Part shown: positions 45,340 to 54,271 of the stretch, piece by piece | Position numbering within the stretch: position 1 is the first letter of the stretch | Layout of the letters: every line of letters begins with the position of its first letter | NCBI RefSeq assembly: GCF_001443605.1 | Contig: NZ_CP013118.1 | Location: forward strand, 1,038,134 to 1,102,133 | DNA from: Salinivirga cyanobacteriivorans | GTDB taxonomy: Bacteria; Bacteroidota; Bacteroidia; Bacteroidales; Salinivirgaceae | Length of the DNA: 64,000 nucleotides | Direction: 5' to 3' | Program-made: the position numbers and the translations under genes | Notes under the pieces: model-generated | What the model saw: the letters and a program-made list of their open reading frames with translations, nothing else | Told to the model about the DNA's origin: nothing | Databases searched by the model: none

Positions 45340-45959
45340 ACATAAACGAAGACTTTTCACCAAAAGCAAAGGAGGATTTGTTACTGGTGCGCAGGGCACA
45401 AAAAGGTGACGAACTGGCTTTTGCTGAGCTCATGAAGCGCTATCGCGACTCAATATACTACCTGCTATTAAAAATGGTAAACAATGCAGTAGACGCCGAA
45501 GATTTAACCATTGAAGCTTTTGGAAAGGCCTTCAGGAACATTGACCGTTATAGCCCGAGTTATGCCTTCAGTACATGGCTTTTTAAAATTGCCAGTAACA
45601 ACTGCATCGATTTTTTGCGAAAAAACAAAGGAAGAGAATATGCTTTCCAGGCAAACTCTGAAGATATTTCGCAAACCGGCAGCAATGATGAATACTCAGC
45701 ACATGTGCAACTTGAGTCGAAGAACCCCATGCCCGATGAGCTCATGATGACCGATGAAAAAGCCAAAGCATTGCGGAAGGTTGTGAGGGAACTTAAACCC
45801 CGCTATAAAAAACTTGTAGAACTGCGCTATTTCAAAGAATACTCGTACGAAGAAATTTCCCAGGAACTCGAAATTCCACTTGGAACAGTAAAAGCACAAC
45901 TTTTCAGGGCACGGGAACTCCTGTTCAACATACTAAAAGATAAACACAAAAACCTTTGA
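45336..45959 (+). CDS. ECF-type RNA polymerase sigma factor
   Basis: The 207-residue protein has sigma-70 region 2 (DELAFAELMKRYRDSIYYLLLKMV, DAEDLTIEAFGKAFRNIDRY, FSTWLFKIASNNCIDFLRK). A variable linker and region 4 (LRYFKEYSYEEISQELEIPLGTVKAQLFRAREL) follow. No anti-sigma factor gene is adjacent. It lies in a tight operon: 4-nt overlap with the glycosyltransferase and 3 nt before rsmG. Confidence 0.94.
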   Translation: MNINEDFSPKAKEDLLLVRRAQKGDELAFAELMKRYRDSIYYLLLKMVNNAVDAEDLTIEAFGKAFRNIDRYSPSYAFSTWLFKIASNNCIDFLRKNKGREYAFQANSEDISQTGSNDEYSAHVQLESKNPMPDELMMTDEKAKALRKVVRELKPRYKKLVELRYFKEYSYEEISQELEIPLGTVKAQLFRARELLFNILKDKHKNL

Positions 45960-45962
45960 TGA

Positions 45963-46586
45963 ATGGACGAAATCCTGCGATTTTTCCCTAAACTTGACAA
46001 TACACAAAAAGCCCGTTTCGAAAAACTCTATGCGCTCTATACAGAATGGAATGCCAAAATAAATGTCATCTCCCGCAAAGATATCGATCACCTCTACATA
46101 CACCACGTGTTACACTCACTGGCCATTTATAAATTTCTGCGGTTTAATCCCGGATCGAAAATAATGGATGTGGGCACCGGCGGAGGTTTCCCGGGTATTC
46201 CCCTGGCTATTATGCAACCCGATTGCCATTTTACACTGGTCGACTCTATAGGAAAAAAAATAAAAGTAGCCAATGCAGTGGCCGAAGCACTGGAACTAAA
46301 AAACGTAAAAGCCATACAGGCCAGGGCAGAAAAAGTCAAAGACCGTTTCGACTTTATTGTTTCGCGTGCTGTGATGCCTTTACCCAAATTCACAAAACTC
46401 ACCATGAAAAAGCTCAAAAAAGAGCAAATCAATGCACTGCCAAATGGCATTATTTACCTGAAAGGTGGTGATTTTGAAAATGAACTTCAGGAATTGGATT
46501 TTGTACATGCAGACGTATTCGATATCGCTGATTATTTTGATCTGCCGTTTTTTGAAACAAAAAAAGTTGTATACATCACCCATTAA
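45963..46586 (+). CDS. rsmG: 16S rRNA (guanine-N7) methyltransferase RsmG
   Basis: The 207-residue protein has the GidB/RsmG layout: N-terminal helices (WNAKINVISRKDIDHLYIHHVLHSL, split here by family variation) and the SAM motif IMDVGTGGGFPGIPLAI. FTLVDSIGKKIKV and VSRAVMPLPKF also fit. It methylates G527 of 16S rRNA. Length matches the family. It abuts the YdcF gene with no gap. Confidence 0.95.
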   Translation: MDEILRFFPKLDNTQKARFEKLYALYTEWNAKINVISRKDIDHLYIHHVLHSLAIYKFLRFNPGSKIMDVGTGGGFPGIPLAIMQPDCHFTLVDSIGKKIKVANAVAEALELKNVKAIQARAEKVKDRFDFIVSRAVMPLPKFTKLTMKKLKKEQINALPNGIIYLKGGDFENELQELDFVHADVFDIADYFDLPFFETKKVVYITH

Positions 46587-47363
46587 ATGAGTTTTCTGAT
46601 CAGCAAAATTGTAGGGTTTGCAACATCACCCCTGGTGTGGATCATCCTGAGTATGATCGTGACTTTTGTGTTGTGGATTAGGCATGCCAATGTTACAAAA
46701 GTATGGTTCATAATTACAATTGTACTAAGTGTAGTTATGACAAACCCGTTGCTTGTAAACACCATTTTTCATTACTGGGAAAAAGCACATACAACACCCG
46801 CTGTTTCTGATACAACCCGCTATGACTATGCAATTGTATTAAGCGGCATGGTGTCTAAAGATCCTGCATACAATCAGCTTAACTTTGGAGAAAGCAGCGA
46901 CCGCATTCTGGAAGCAGCAAAGCTGTTCCATGCTAAAAAAGTCAGTAAAATTATTGTAACCGGAGGAAATGCCTCCATTTATTACCAGCAACCTCCCGAA
47001 GCCAAACTGCTGACAGAATTTCTAAACAGCATAGGCGTACCAGACAGCTGTATCGTTAGTGAAAATAAGGCCAGAAACACCTATGAAAATGCCCTTTATA
47101 CTGCGCAATTACCGGAAATTAATCAAAACACCGCTGCCCAAAACCTACTGATTACCTCAGCATACCATATGCCAAGAGCCGCTGCATGTTTCCGCAATCA
47201 GGGTATAAATTTCACACCGCACCCGGTCGATTTTTATGTCTCTGGCATAAAAACCGATTTTCATTCAATCTTTGTCCCCTCTATAGCCGCGCTGGAAAAA
47301 TGGAACATATTGCTACATGAATGGATTGGCTGGATTTATTACAAAACAATGGGTTACATTTAA
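46587..47363 (+). CDS. YdcF/ElyC-family membrane protein (DUF218)
   Basis: The 258-residue protein has two N-terminal membrane helices (about 12-30 and 38-52) and a DUF218 domain. Typical elements are YAIVLSGM, SSDRILEAAKLFHAKKVSKIIVTGG, EAKLLTEFLNSIGVPDSCIVSE, ARNTYENA and LLITSAYHMPRAAACF. ElyC-like proteins influence envelope polymer synthesis under stress; the exact reaction is unknown. It is the last gene in the glycosyltransferase-sigma-rsmG run. Confidence 0.88.
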   Translation: MSFLISKIVGFATSPLVWIILSMIVTFVLWIRHANVTKVWFIITIVLSVVMTNPLLVNTIFHYWEKAHTTPAVSDTTRYDYAIVLSGMVSKDPAYNQLNFGESSDRILEAAKLFHAKKVSKIIVTGGNASIYYQQPPEAKLLTEFLNSIGVPDSCIVSENKARNTYENALYTAQLPEINQNTAAQNLLITSAYHMPRAAACFRNQGINFTPHPVDFYVSGIKTDFHSIFVPSIAALEKWNILLHEWIGWIYYKTMGYI

Positions 47364-47423
47364 CGACTCACAAAGCCAGCATCAATTCAGAAAATACATA
47401 ACTTTGCTAAAAGGCAATGAACT

Positions 47424-47834
47424 ATGAACTCCTGGTTTTGGCACGCAGCTGATATCTTTTTTGTAATACTTCACACCTGCCTCATACTATTTAATATTGG
47501 CGGTTGGCTATGGAAAAAAACCAGGCGATGGAACCTGGCGCTTTTACTACTCACCGGGGCCTCGTGGTCGCTGCTGGGCTTATTTTATGGCATGGGTTAC
47601 TGCCCGCTTACAGACTGGCACTTTCAGGTGCTGGAGAAGCTGGGACACACCAACCTGCCCTCTTCCTATATTTTATACCTCTACCAAAGACTTACAGGCC
47701 TGTACATGAATCCGGCAACAGTTGACAAAATAACCCTCATCGTATATTTAGTTGCCCTGATATTATCCATATACTTCAATTTTCGGCACAATTGGTTGAA
47801 AAAACATCCCGAAAATCAAACCCGCTTACGATAA
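47424..47834 (+). CDS. DUF2784-type membrane protein
   Basis: The 136-residue protein has four hydrophobic segments. It carries the motif GYCPLTDWHFQVLEKLG with a conserved Cys, as in DUF2784 proteins, plus SSYILYLYQRL. Function is unknown. It starts 60 nt after the YdcF gene and may be transcribed with it. Confidence 0.8.
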   Translation: MNSWFWHAADIFFVILHTCLILFNIGGWLWKKTRRWNLALLLLTGASWSLLGLFYGMGYCPLTDWHFQVLEKLGHTNLPSSYILYLYQRLTGLYMNPATVDKITLIVYLVALILSIYFNFRHNWLKKHPENQTRLR

Positions 47835-47985
47835 AAAAATTCATGCAAATGCAAAATGCAAAAAAGCTTCTGCCAAAGCTATTCAACACACCAGCCAGTT
47901 ACTCTTTAATGGCATAAGAAAAGTTATTCCTCTGTACAATTGTTAAAAAATAACACTTCTCACCCATGAAATATTAATTAATTAT

Positions 47986-47993
47986 TAAATTTG
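47986..47993 (+). promoter_or_regulatory. -7 element upstream of the FadL-type porin gene
   Basis: TAAATTTG matches TAnnTTTG, 60 nt before the ATG at 48054. No clear -33 TTTG is present. Confidence 0.4.
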
Positions 47994-48053
47994 CTACATC
48001 GAAAATTACATATATGTGAATTTTATCAATCTGTTTTTATCAAACACTATCTT

Positions 48054-49274
48054 ATGAGAACTACAATTTTACTTTTCCTGATTATGGCTTCGCTGCAACT
48101 CATGGGCGAAGGTTACCAGGTAAATCTGCAAGGACAAAAAAACACAGCCATGGGGCATACCGGCACTGGTTTTATTGCCGGACCATCTATAATTCATTTC
48201 AACCCTGGCGGACTTGGTTTTTACGAGAAAAAAATGGCTTTTAACGCAGGTGTATCATTGATTTTTTCAAACAATTTGTACCAGGCACCAAATTCTTATT
48301 ACGAAGCCGAGACAGAAAACCCCATTGGCACACCATTTTATTTTTACGGAGCCATGAGAATAAATGATAAAATGGCGGTCGGGCTAGGCGTAAATACGCC
48401 ATACGGCAACCGGCTGAAATGGGAAGATGGCTGGGCCGGCCGGTATCTTAGCAGAGATATTGCGCTACAGTCCATTACGCTACAGCCTACCTTCAGCTAT
48501 AAAATTACCGACTGGTTGAGTGTTGGAGCAGGCCTGCTGGTTGCTTTAAACAGTGTGGAACTAAGTAAAAACATTCCTGTAACCGGTACCGATGGTGATG
48601 GACTTGTCACACTTGAAGGCAGCAAGACCACATTTGGAGTCAATGCAGGACTGATGTTCAAAATATCTGATGAATTAACTGCAGGTATAAGCTATCGTAG
48701 TCAGATGAAAGCCAAAGTATCCGATGGAACAGCTACACTCGATGTACCAGATGCACTCAGCAGTATGTTCCCGGAAGAAACCGGATTTGAAGCTACACTC
48801 CCCTTCCCTGCCAATTACAATTTTGGACTGGCTTATCAGCCAAGCGACAAATTCATGATCACTGCTGACATAAATTACGTGCAATGGGACGTTTATGACT
48901 CTTTGAACTTCGATTTTGAAGAAAATACTGAGAATTTTCAGGATTCTTACAATCCGAGGGAATACACAAACAGTTTTATCTATCGCATTGGTGCAGCATA
49001 CAAGTGGAAAGAAGAAGTTACATTCAGAGCAGGAGCATACTTCGACGCCACACCAATTGATGATAATTATTTTACGCCCGAAACACCCGGCGCAGATAAA
49101 ATTGGTATTACCGGCGGAGCATCAATCAAACCCTTCGAAAACTTTGAGGTTGATGTTTCACTACTCTATATTCATGGCATGAAACGCGAGTCTGGTTACG
49201 AACCCGACAATTTCGAAGGTACATTTTATACCAATGCCGTAATTCCGGGCGTAGGATTTACCTATAGCTTCTAA
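48054..49274 (+). CDS. FadL/OmpP1-type outer-membrane transport protein
   Basis: The start at 48054 gives a signal peptide (MRTTILLFLIMASLQLMGEG); the frame extends upstream to 47991 without sense. The 406-residue protein has the FadL-type N-terminus (QGQKNTAMGHTGTGFIAGPSI, split) and the FNPGGLGF motif. Repeated barrel strands follow (WLSVGAGLLVAL, FGVNAGLMFKISDELTAGISYRSQ in parts, FMITADINYVQWDVYD) and a final aromatic GFTYSF. It should form a hydrophobic-compound channel. The next gene encodes an SGNH hydrolase lipoprotein, so the pair may release and import lipid or ester products. Confidence 0.9.
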   Translation: MRTTILLFLIMASLQLMGEGYQVNLQGQKNTAMGHTGTGFIAGPSIIHFNPGGLGFYEKKMAFNAGVSLIFSNNLYQAPNSYYEAETENPIGTPFYFYGAMRINDKMAVGLGVNTPYGNRLKWEDGWAGRYLSRDIALQSITLQPTFSYKITDWLSVGAGLLVALNSVELSKNIPVTGTDGDGLVTLEGSKTTFGVNAGLMFKISDELTAGISYRSQMKAKVSDGTATLDVPDALSSMFPEETGFEATLPFPANYNFGLAYQPSDKFMITADINYVQWDVYDSLNFDFEENTENFQDSYNPREYTNSFIYRIGAAYKWKEEVTFRAGAYFDATPIDDNYFTPETPGADKIGITGGASIKPFENFEVDVSLLYIHGMKRESGYEPDNFEGTFYTNAVIPGVGFTYSF

Positions 49275-49305
49275 AACCTCAATGCTAATAAAAAATTTCG
49301 TGATC

Positions 49306-50643
49306 ATGTTGAAAAAAATATATCCATTACTAGTTATTGTTTTAGTACTCAGCAGCTGTACAATCGAACCCGAAGAGTTCGACGCCAAACAGGGTGCTGC
49401 AGATTTCTCCACTACAGTTTTCATCGGCAACAGCTTAACAGCTGGGTTCAGCAGCGGTGAATTGTACAAATCGGCCCAGGAAGAATCGTTTCCTGCCATT
49501 ATCGCCCAAAGCATGAACCAGGCCGGATTTATTAACCAATTCAAACAACCATTGATGCCTGGTGAAACCGGATTTGGCAACAGGCTAACTTTGGGATACA
49601 GCACCAACTGTGAAGGGGTAACCGATCTTGGTCCCGTCCCATACAGCGATGAACCTGACATTTCTCCCGCTATGGCCAGCGTGGCTTCAGAAGGCCCGTT
49701 TCAAAATCTGGGAGTACCCGGAGCAAAAGTTGCAGACCTTATCACACCGGGATACGGGTCATCGGCCGGCAACCCATATTTCGCCAGGTTTACATCCGAC
49801 CCTATGAACACTATTTTGCAGGAAGCAACAGCCCAAAACCCCACGTTCAGCGTAGTTTGGATCGGAAACAACGATGTGCTGGGTTATGCCACTTCAGGAG
49901 GAACCGGAACACCTATAACCGACCCGGTTACATTCGCTGCCAACCTGGAAACGGTTGTGCAATCATTGTCAACAGATGGGGCTAATGGCGTACTTTGCAA
50001 CATACCCGATGTAACCTCCACGGCCTATTTTACAACTGTGCCCTACTACGGGCTTGTGCTTGATGCTGACCAGGCACACGCGTTAATGGAGAGTTACGAA
50101 GGATACAACCAGTTGGCAGAAGCCAATGACCTCGATCCAATGTCATTTAATATCGGCCCAAACTCCTTTATTATTGAAGATAAGGACCCGACCTACGATC
50201 CGGTTGGCAATATCAGACAAATTGATCCGGGTGAACTCATTGCTTTAGAAATTCCGCTCGATTCGGTAACCTGTTATGGAATGGGATCGGCAACTCCAAT
50301 TCCGGATGAATATGTACTGACTAGCACCGAACTGGAGGATATCAACAGTGCCATTGCAGCTTACAACAATTCTATTGCCGACATTGCCAACACATATGAC
50401 TGGGCGGTGACTGATGTAAACGGATTGCTTGCAGATATTGCTCAAAACGGACGTCGCATTGGAGGTAAAAGTTACTCAATAGATTTCGTGACCGGCGGCT
50501 TGTTTTCACTCGATGGAATACACCTTACAGGAAACGGCAACGCCATTGTAGCCAACAAAATAATAGAAACCATCAATCTGCATTTCGACGCTGCATTACC
50601 CAAAGCCATGGTAAATAATTACACAGGTATTATTTACCCGTAA
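49306..50643 (+). CDS. SGNH/GDSL-type hydrolase lipoprotein
   Basis: The start at 49306 gives MLKKIYPLLVIVLVLSSC with the lipobox LSSC; an ATG 24 nt upstream adds only a leader. The 445-residue protein has SGNH block I FIGNSLTAG (Ser43), block III WIGNNDVLG and block V DGIHLTGNG (Asp403, His406). The fold and motifs give esterase/lipase-type activity at the envelope surface. The protein is longer than a minimal SGNH domain because of an insertion between blocks III and V. It follows the FadL-type porin. Confidence 0.88.
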   Translation: MLKKIYPLLVIVLVLSSCTIEPEEFDAKQGAADFSTTVFIGNSLTAGFSSGELYKSAQEESFPAIIAQSMNQAGFINQFKQPLMPGETGFGNRLTLGYSTNCEGVTDLGPVPYSDEPDISPAMASVASEGPFQNLGVPGAKVADLITPGYGSSAGNPYFARFTSDPMNTILQEATAQNPTFSVVWIGNNDVLGYATSGGTGTPITDPVTFAANLETVVQSLSTDGANGVLCNIPDVTSTAYFTTVPYYGLVLDADQAHALMESYEGYNQLAEANDLDPMSFNIGPNSFIIEDKDPTYDPVGNIRQIDPGELIALEIPLDSVTCYGMGSATPIPDEYVLTSTELEDINSAIAAYNNSIADIANTYDWAVTDVNGLLADIAQNGRRIGGKSYSIDFVTGGLFSLDGIHLTGNGNAIVANKIIETINLHFDAALPKAMVNNYTGIIYP

Positions 50644-50664
50644 AAAACATACATTAAACAATTT

Positions 50665-50697
50665 AAAACCGGGTTACAGCAGTAGCCCGGTTTTTTG
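50665..50697 (+). terminator. Intrinsic terminator after the SGNH hydrolase
   Basis: AAAACCGGGTTAC (50665-50677) and GTAGCCCGGTTTT (50682-50694) pair over 13 positions with one T-G wobble and a 4-nt AGCA loop, then a T-run. Confidence 0.9.
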
Positions 50698-50781
50698 TTT
50701 CAGGCAGATTATCAAGGAAAAGTATGGTTTCCTGTAAGTAAAAGCATAAATTTGTTATATAATACGTTATACAAGAAAAAA

Positions 50782-52707
50782 ATGCAGCGACTCACAATAC
50801 TTTTATTAATTATCTACATTTTTACAAGCCCGCTATCAGCCCAAAAATACACCACTGACTCAAAACGTGCCATTAAAATGTTTAACGCGGCTACAGGCGC
50901 ATTCAGGTATACACAGTTCGATAAAGCCATTGAATATCTTGATGAAGCGCTAAACCGGGATGACCAGTTTATTGAAGCATGGCTGCTAAAAGCACAGGTT
51001 TACAATGTACTTAACAAGCCCAAAGACGAAGCCCGTGCTTACAGAGGCGCAATAGCAATAAACGAACTGTTTTTTAAGTTCACCTTACTCAACAGTGCCA
51101 AAGCCCATTTTCGCTCGGGCGATTACGAAATAGCACTTAAGCACGCTCAACAATTTCTCAATGTACCCGAACTGGAGCCTAAAGACAAGCGCAATGGCAA
51201 GCACACAATTAAACAAATAGAATTTGCCATAAATGCCAAACAAAAGCCTGTTAAGATCGACCCTGCACCTGTAAGCAACCTCATTAACAGGCTTGGGGAT
51301 GTGTATTGGCCATCGATGACAGTAGATAACAGCATGTTTTACTTTACTGCCAAATTACCCCTTTACCGGACGTCATTTCAGGAAGATATTTACGTAAGTC
51401 ACATGCGCAACGACACATTTGGCAAGCCCTACGCCATAAGCGACGAAGTACTCTCACTCAGCAACGAGGGCGCCTCGTTCATTTCCCCTGACGGCCGCTA
51501 CCTGCTTTTTACAGGCTGCAGGCGCAGCGATGGATATGGCAGTTGCGACCTGTATATGTCTTTAAAAAAAGATGGTAAATGGCAGCAGCCGGTCAATCTG
51601 GGCAGCAAAGTAAACTCAAACGTCTGGGATTCAAGACCTGTAATAACCTCCGACGGCAAAACCCTCTATTTCAGCAGCAACCGTAAAGGCGGTTTTGGAA
51701 AAGCTGATATTTACATGTGTAAAAAACAGGGTGATCACGATGATGGACTCCCAAAATGGAGCGAACCCATAAACCTGGGCGACTCAATAAACACCCCCGG
51801 AGACGAATTTGCACCTTTTATTCATGCCGACAACCAAACATTATATTTCTCTTCAGATTATCACCTGGGACTAGGCGGTCAGGATATATTCATGACACGA
51901 AAAACCGGCGACAACCAATGGGAAAAACCAGAAAACCTCGGATACCCGATTAATAAACACACCGACGAAATAGGCCTTTTTATTGATGCTCCGGCCGAAT
52001 ATGCATACTTTGCCTCCGACGACAATCAGGACAGACGCAGTATATTCCGTTTCAGGGTACCCGAAAAAATTAAACCCCAGTATGTTTCTTACGTGAAAGT
52101 ATTTGTAAAAGATCAGGAATCATATGAACCACTGAACGCCATGGTTAACCTCTTTGATATTGAAACTACCGAAACCATAACAGAGATAAGGGCAGAAGGC
52201 AAAAACGGAAGTGCATTAATCAGCCTGCCGGGCAACAAGCGATATGGTATGATGGTAGAAAAAAAAGGTTATATGTTCTATTCTGGTCACTTCGATCTAA
52301 AATCGGGAAATAAAAAAAACATTAAAAAATTAGATATCCTGCTCCAGCCAATAAAAACAGGGCAAAGTGTAGTTTTAAACAACGTATTTTTTGAGTTTGA
52401 TTCATTTAAATTAAGCTCCGAATCAAAAGCTGAGCTACAACGTATTAAAAAGTTCCTTGAACAAAATGATAACCTGTATGTTGAAATTTCAGGACACACT
52501 GATAATCAGGGTAGTTCCGCATACAATCAAAAATTGTCTGCCCAAAGAGCAAACGCTGTATATGAATATCTTGTTGAACAGGGTATAAATGCTGAAAGGT
52601 TAACACATAAAGGTTACGGAATGAGTAAACCCATTGCAGACAACAACACAAAAGAAGGAAGAGCACAAAACAGAAGAACAGAAATGACTATAATCAAGAT
52701 AGAATAA
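50782..52707 (+). CDS. TPR-PD40-OmpA outer-membrane protein, PorE-like
   Basis: The ATG at 50782 (MQRLTILLLIIYIF) gives a proper signal peptide. The 641-residue protein has a TPR region (about 25-145), a PD40/WD40-like propeller (about 175-425; PDGRYLLFTGC, TSDGKTLYFSSNRKGGFGKADI, LYFSSDYHLGLGGQDIF), and a carboxypeptidase-regulatory-like domain (about 435-510). An OmpA C-terminal domain follows (NNVFFEFDSF, ISGHTDNQGSSAYNQKLSAQRA, GRAQNRRTEM), which binds peptidoglycan. This four-part order matches PorE of the type IX secretion system. Paralogues with the same layout exist, so the name is tentative. Two T9SS cargo proteins are encoded in the window. Confidence 0.85.
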   Translation: MQRLTILLLIIYIFTSPLSAQKYTTDSKRAIKMFNAATGAFRYTQFDKAIEYLDEALNRDDQFIEAWLLKAQVYNVLNKPKDEARAYRGAIAINELFFKFTLLNSAKAHFRSGDYEIALKHAQQFLNVPELEPKDKRNGKHTIKQIEFAINAKQKPVKIDPAPVSNLINRLGDVYWPSMTVDNSMFYFTAKLPLYRTSFQEDIYVSHMRNDTFGKPYAISDEVLSLSNEGASFISPDGRYLLFTGCRRSDGYGSCDLYMSLKKDGKWQQPVNLGSKVNSNVWDSRPVITSDGKTLYFSSNRKGGFGKADIYMCKKQGDHDDGLPKWSEPINLGDSINTPGDEFAPFIHADNQTLYFSSDYHLGLGGQDIFMTRKTGDNQWEKPENLGYPINKHTDEIGLFIDAPAEYAYFASDDNQDRRSIFRFRVPEKIKPQYVSYVKVFVKDQESYEPLNAMVNLFDIETTETITEIRAEGKNGSALISLPGNKRYGMMVEKKGYMFYSGHFDLKSGNKKNIKKLDILLQPIKTGQSVVLNNVFFEFDSFKLSSESKAELQRIKKFLEQNDNLYVEISGHTDNQGSSAYNQKLSAQRANAVYEYLVEQGINAERLTHKGYGMSKPIADNNTKEGRAQNRRTEMTIIKIE

Positions 52708-52747
52708 GCAAACATTGCCTTAATGCAAAGCGGTAAAAACCAATAAC

Positions 52748-54271
52748 ATGAAAACAATCATACGGCTGGCAATTCTAACCATACTGGCACTCCCCTATTC
52801 CCTGTTTGCACAGGAGCAGGCATTATCAGGCCAACAACTTAACAAATATTATAAAGAGCTGCTTAACACCTACGAAGTTCCGGGGCTGGCCGTTGCAATA
52901 GTAAAAAAAGACAGCATAATTCTGCAAAACGGATATGGGTACCTGAACATAGAGAACCAGGAAAAAGTAGACAAAACAACACTATTTGGAATCGCCTCCC
53001 TCAGCAAAACTTTTACAGCAGGCCTTGTTGCAAAGGCAGTAGCTGAGAAAAAATTAAAATTCGACACCTGCATTAAATCAATATTGCCCGGCTTCAAACT
53101 TTACGATCCCTACGTCACAAAAAAAATTACAATACAAGACGCATTATCGCACCGCACAGGCCTTGGCAACTTCAGTGGCGATCTTATCTGGTATGGCAGT
53201 TCAGTAGCAGATACTACCATAATAAATAGGTTACACCACCTTGAACCGGAACACGGCTTCAGAACAGATTTTGGCTATTCCAACATCATGTATCTAATAA
53301 CCGGTAAAATATTAGAACAGGTATATCACAACACTTATGCTGAAATTCTGGACAGCATTATGCTTAAACCTTTAAATATGAGGTTTACAACCCCGGACTA
53401 CAATGCTGCAATGATGCATAGAAATCTGGCCCAACCACACATAAACTATGAAGGTCAAACCATTAAACAACCCTATTTATCATGGGATAACATGCAACCT
53501 GCAGGCGGGATTTTCTCCAATGTGGAAGAGATGAGTCATTACATACAAATGCTTTTAAATTCAGGCACCTATAAAAACGAAGTACTCATAAACAGCAAAT
53601 ATTTAAAAAAATTGTGGCAGCAGCAAACACCGCTAAATCTATCATGGCTCGACAAGCAATTGCAAACACCAGTAAACTTCAAAAGCTATGGCATGGGCTG
53701 GTCATTAATGGATTACAACGGACACAAAGCACTTTATCACAGTGGAGGGCTCGACGGCATGGTTAGTCAAATGGTTATTGTTCCAGACAAGGGTACCGGG
53801 GCCATTTTTCTGGCTAATAAAACAACTGCCCTGCCCACCGTATTAATGTACGATTTTCTTGATCGCCTGCTTGGTAATGATTCTCTTCATCATTACCCGA
53901 CCAGAACACATGCACTACTTGAAAAAATTAAAAAACCCGAAGTCAACAAAGCTGTCACTTACACATCGACACAAGATTTTGACACTGACTTTTATTGCGG
54001 AAAATACTACGACTCCCTGGTTGGCCCAACAACAATTTATTATGAAAATGATTCTTTATTCCTGAAAATTAAGGAATCGAGCATATTTAAAGGATATCTG
54101 GTAAAAACAGACATGCTCTCTTTCGACCTGTACTGGCCCAATGTGCCCTCTTTGCACAAAGGCAACATCAATTTTGAAGTTAATGGATTAGGAGAAATTA
54201 AAGGTTTTACTATAAATTTGCCTAATCCGGATTTGCATTTCGATGAATTGCATTTTTCTAAACAAAACTGA
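52748..54271 (+). CDS. Serine hydrolase, class C beta-lactamase fold
   Basis: The 507-residue protein has a signal peptide (ending SLFAQ) and a beta-lactamase/esterase domain with SxxK (Ser84-Leu-Ser-Lys87), YSN (Tyr177, Asn179) and HSGG (His331). A C-terminal region of about 120 residues follows, like the lipocalin-type tail of some relatives. The signal peptide places it in the periplasm or outside. Likely a D-amino-acid or ester hydrolase and not a resistance enzyme. It overlaps the next gene by one base (TGATG), suggesting translational coupling. Confidence 0.88.
   Translation: MKTIIRLAILTILALPYSLFAQEQALSGQQLNKYYKELLNTYEVPGLAVAIVKKDSIILQNGYGYLNIENQEKVDKTTLFGIASLSKTFTAGLVAKAVAEKKLKFDTCIKSILPGFKLYDPYVTKKITIQDALSHRTGLGNFSGDLIWYGSSVADTTIINRLHHLEPEHGFRTDFGYSNIMYLITGKILEQVYHNTYAEILDSIMLKPLNMRFTTPDYNAAMMHRNLAQPHINYEGQTIKQPYLSWDNMQPAGGIFSNVEEMSHYIQMLLNSGTYKNEVLINSKYLKKLWQQQTPLNLSWLDKQLQTPVNFKSYGMGWSLMDYNGHKALYHSGGLDGMVSQMVIVPDKGTGAIFLANKTTALPTVLMYDFLDRLLGNDSLHHYPTRTHALLEKIKKPEVNKAVTYTSTQDFDTDFYCGKYYDSLVGPTTIYYENDSLFLKIKESSIFKGYLVKTDMLSFDLYWPNVPSLHKGNINFEVNGLGEIKGFTINLPNPDLHFDELHFSKQN

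Noticed and set aside
52748..54271. Beta-lactamase resistance gene
   Set aside because: The class C fold motifs are shared with esterases and D-peptidases; length and C-terminal tail fit the latter better.
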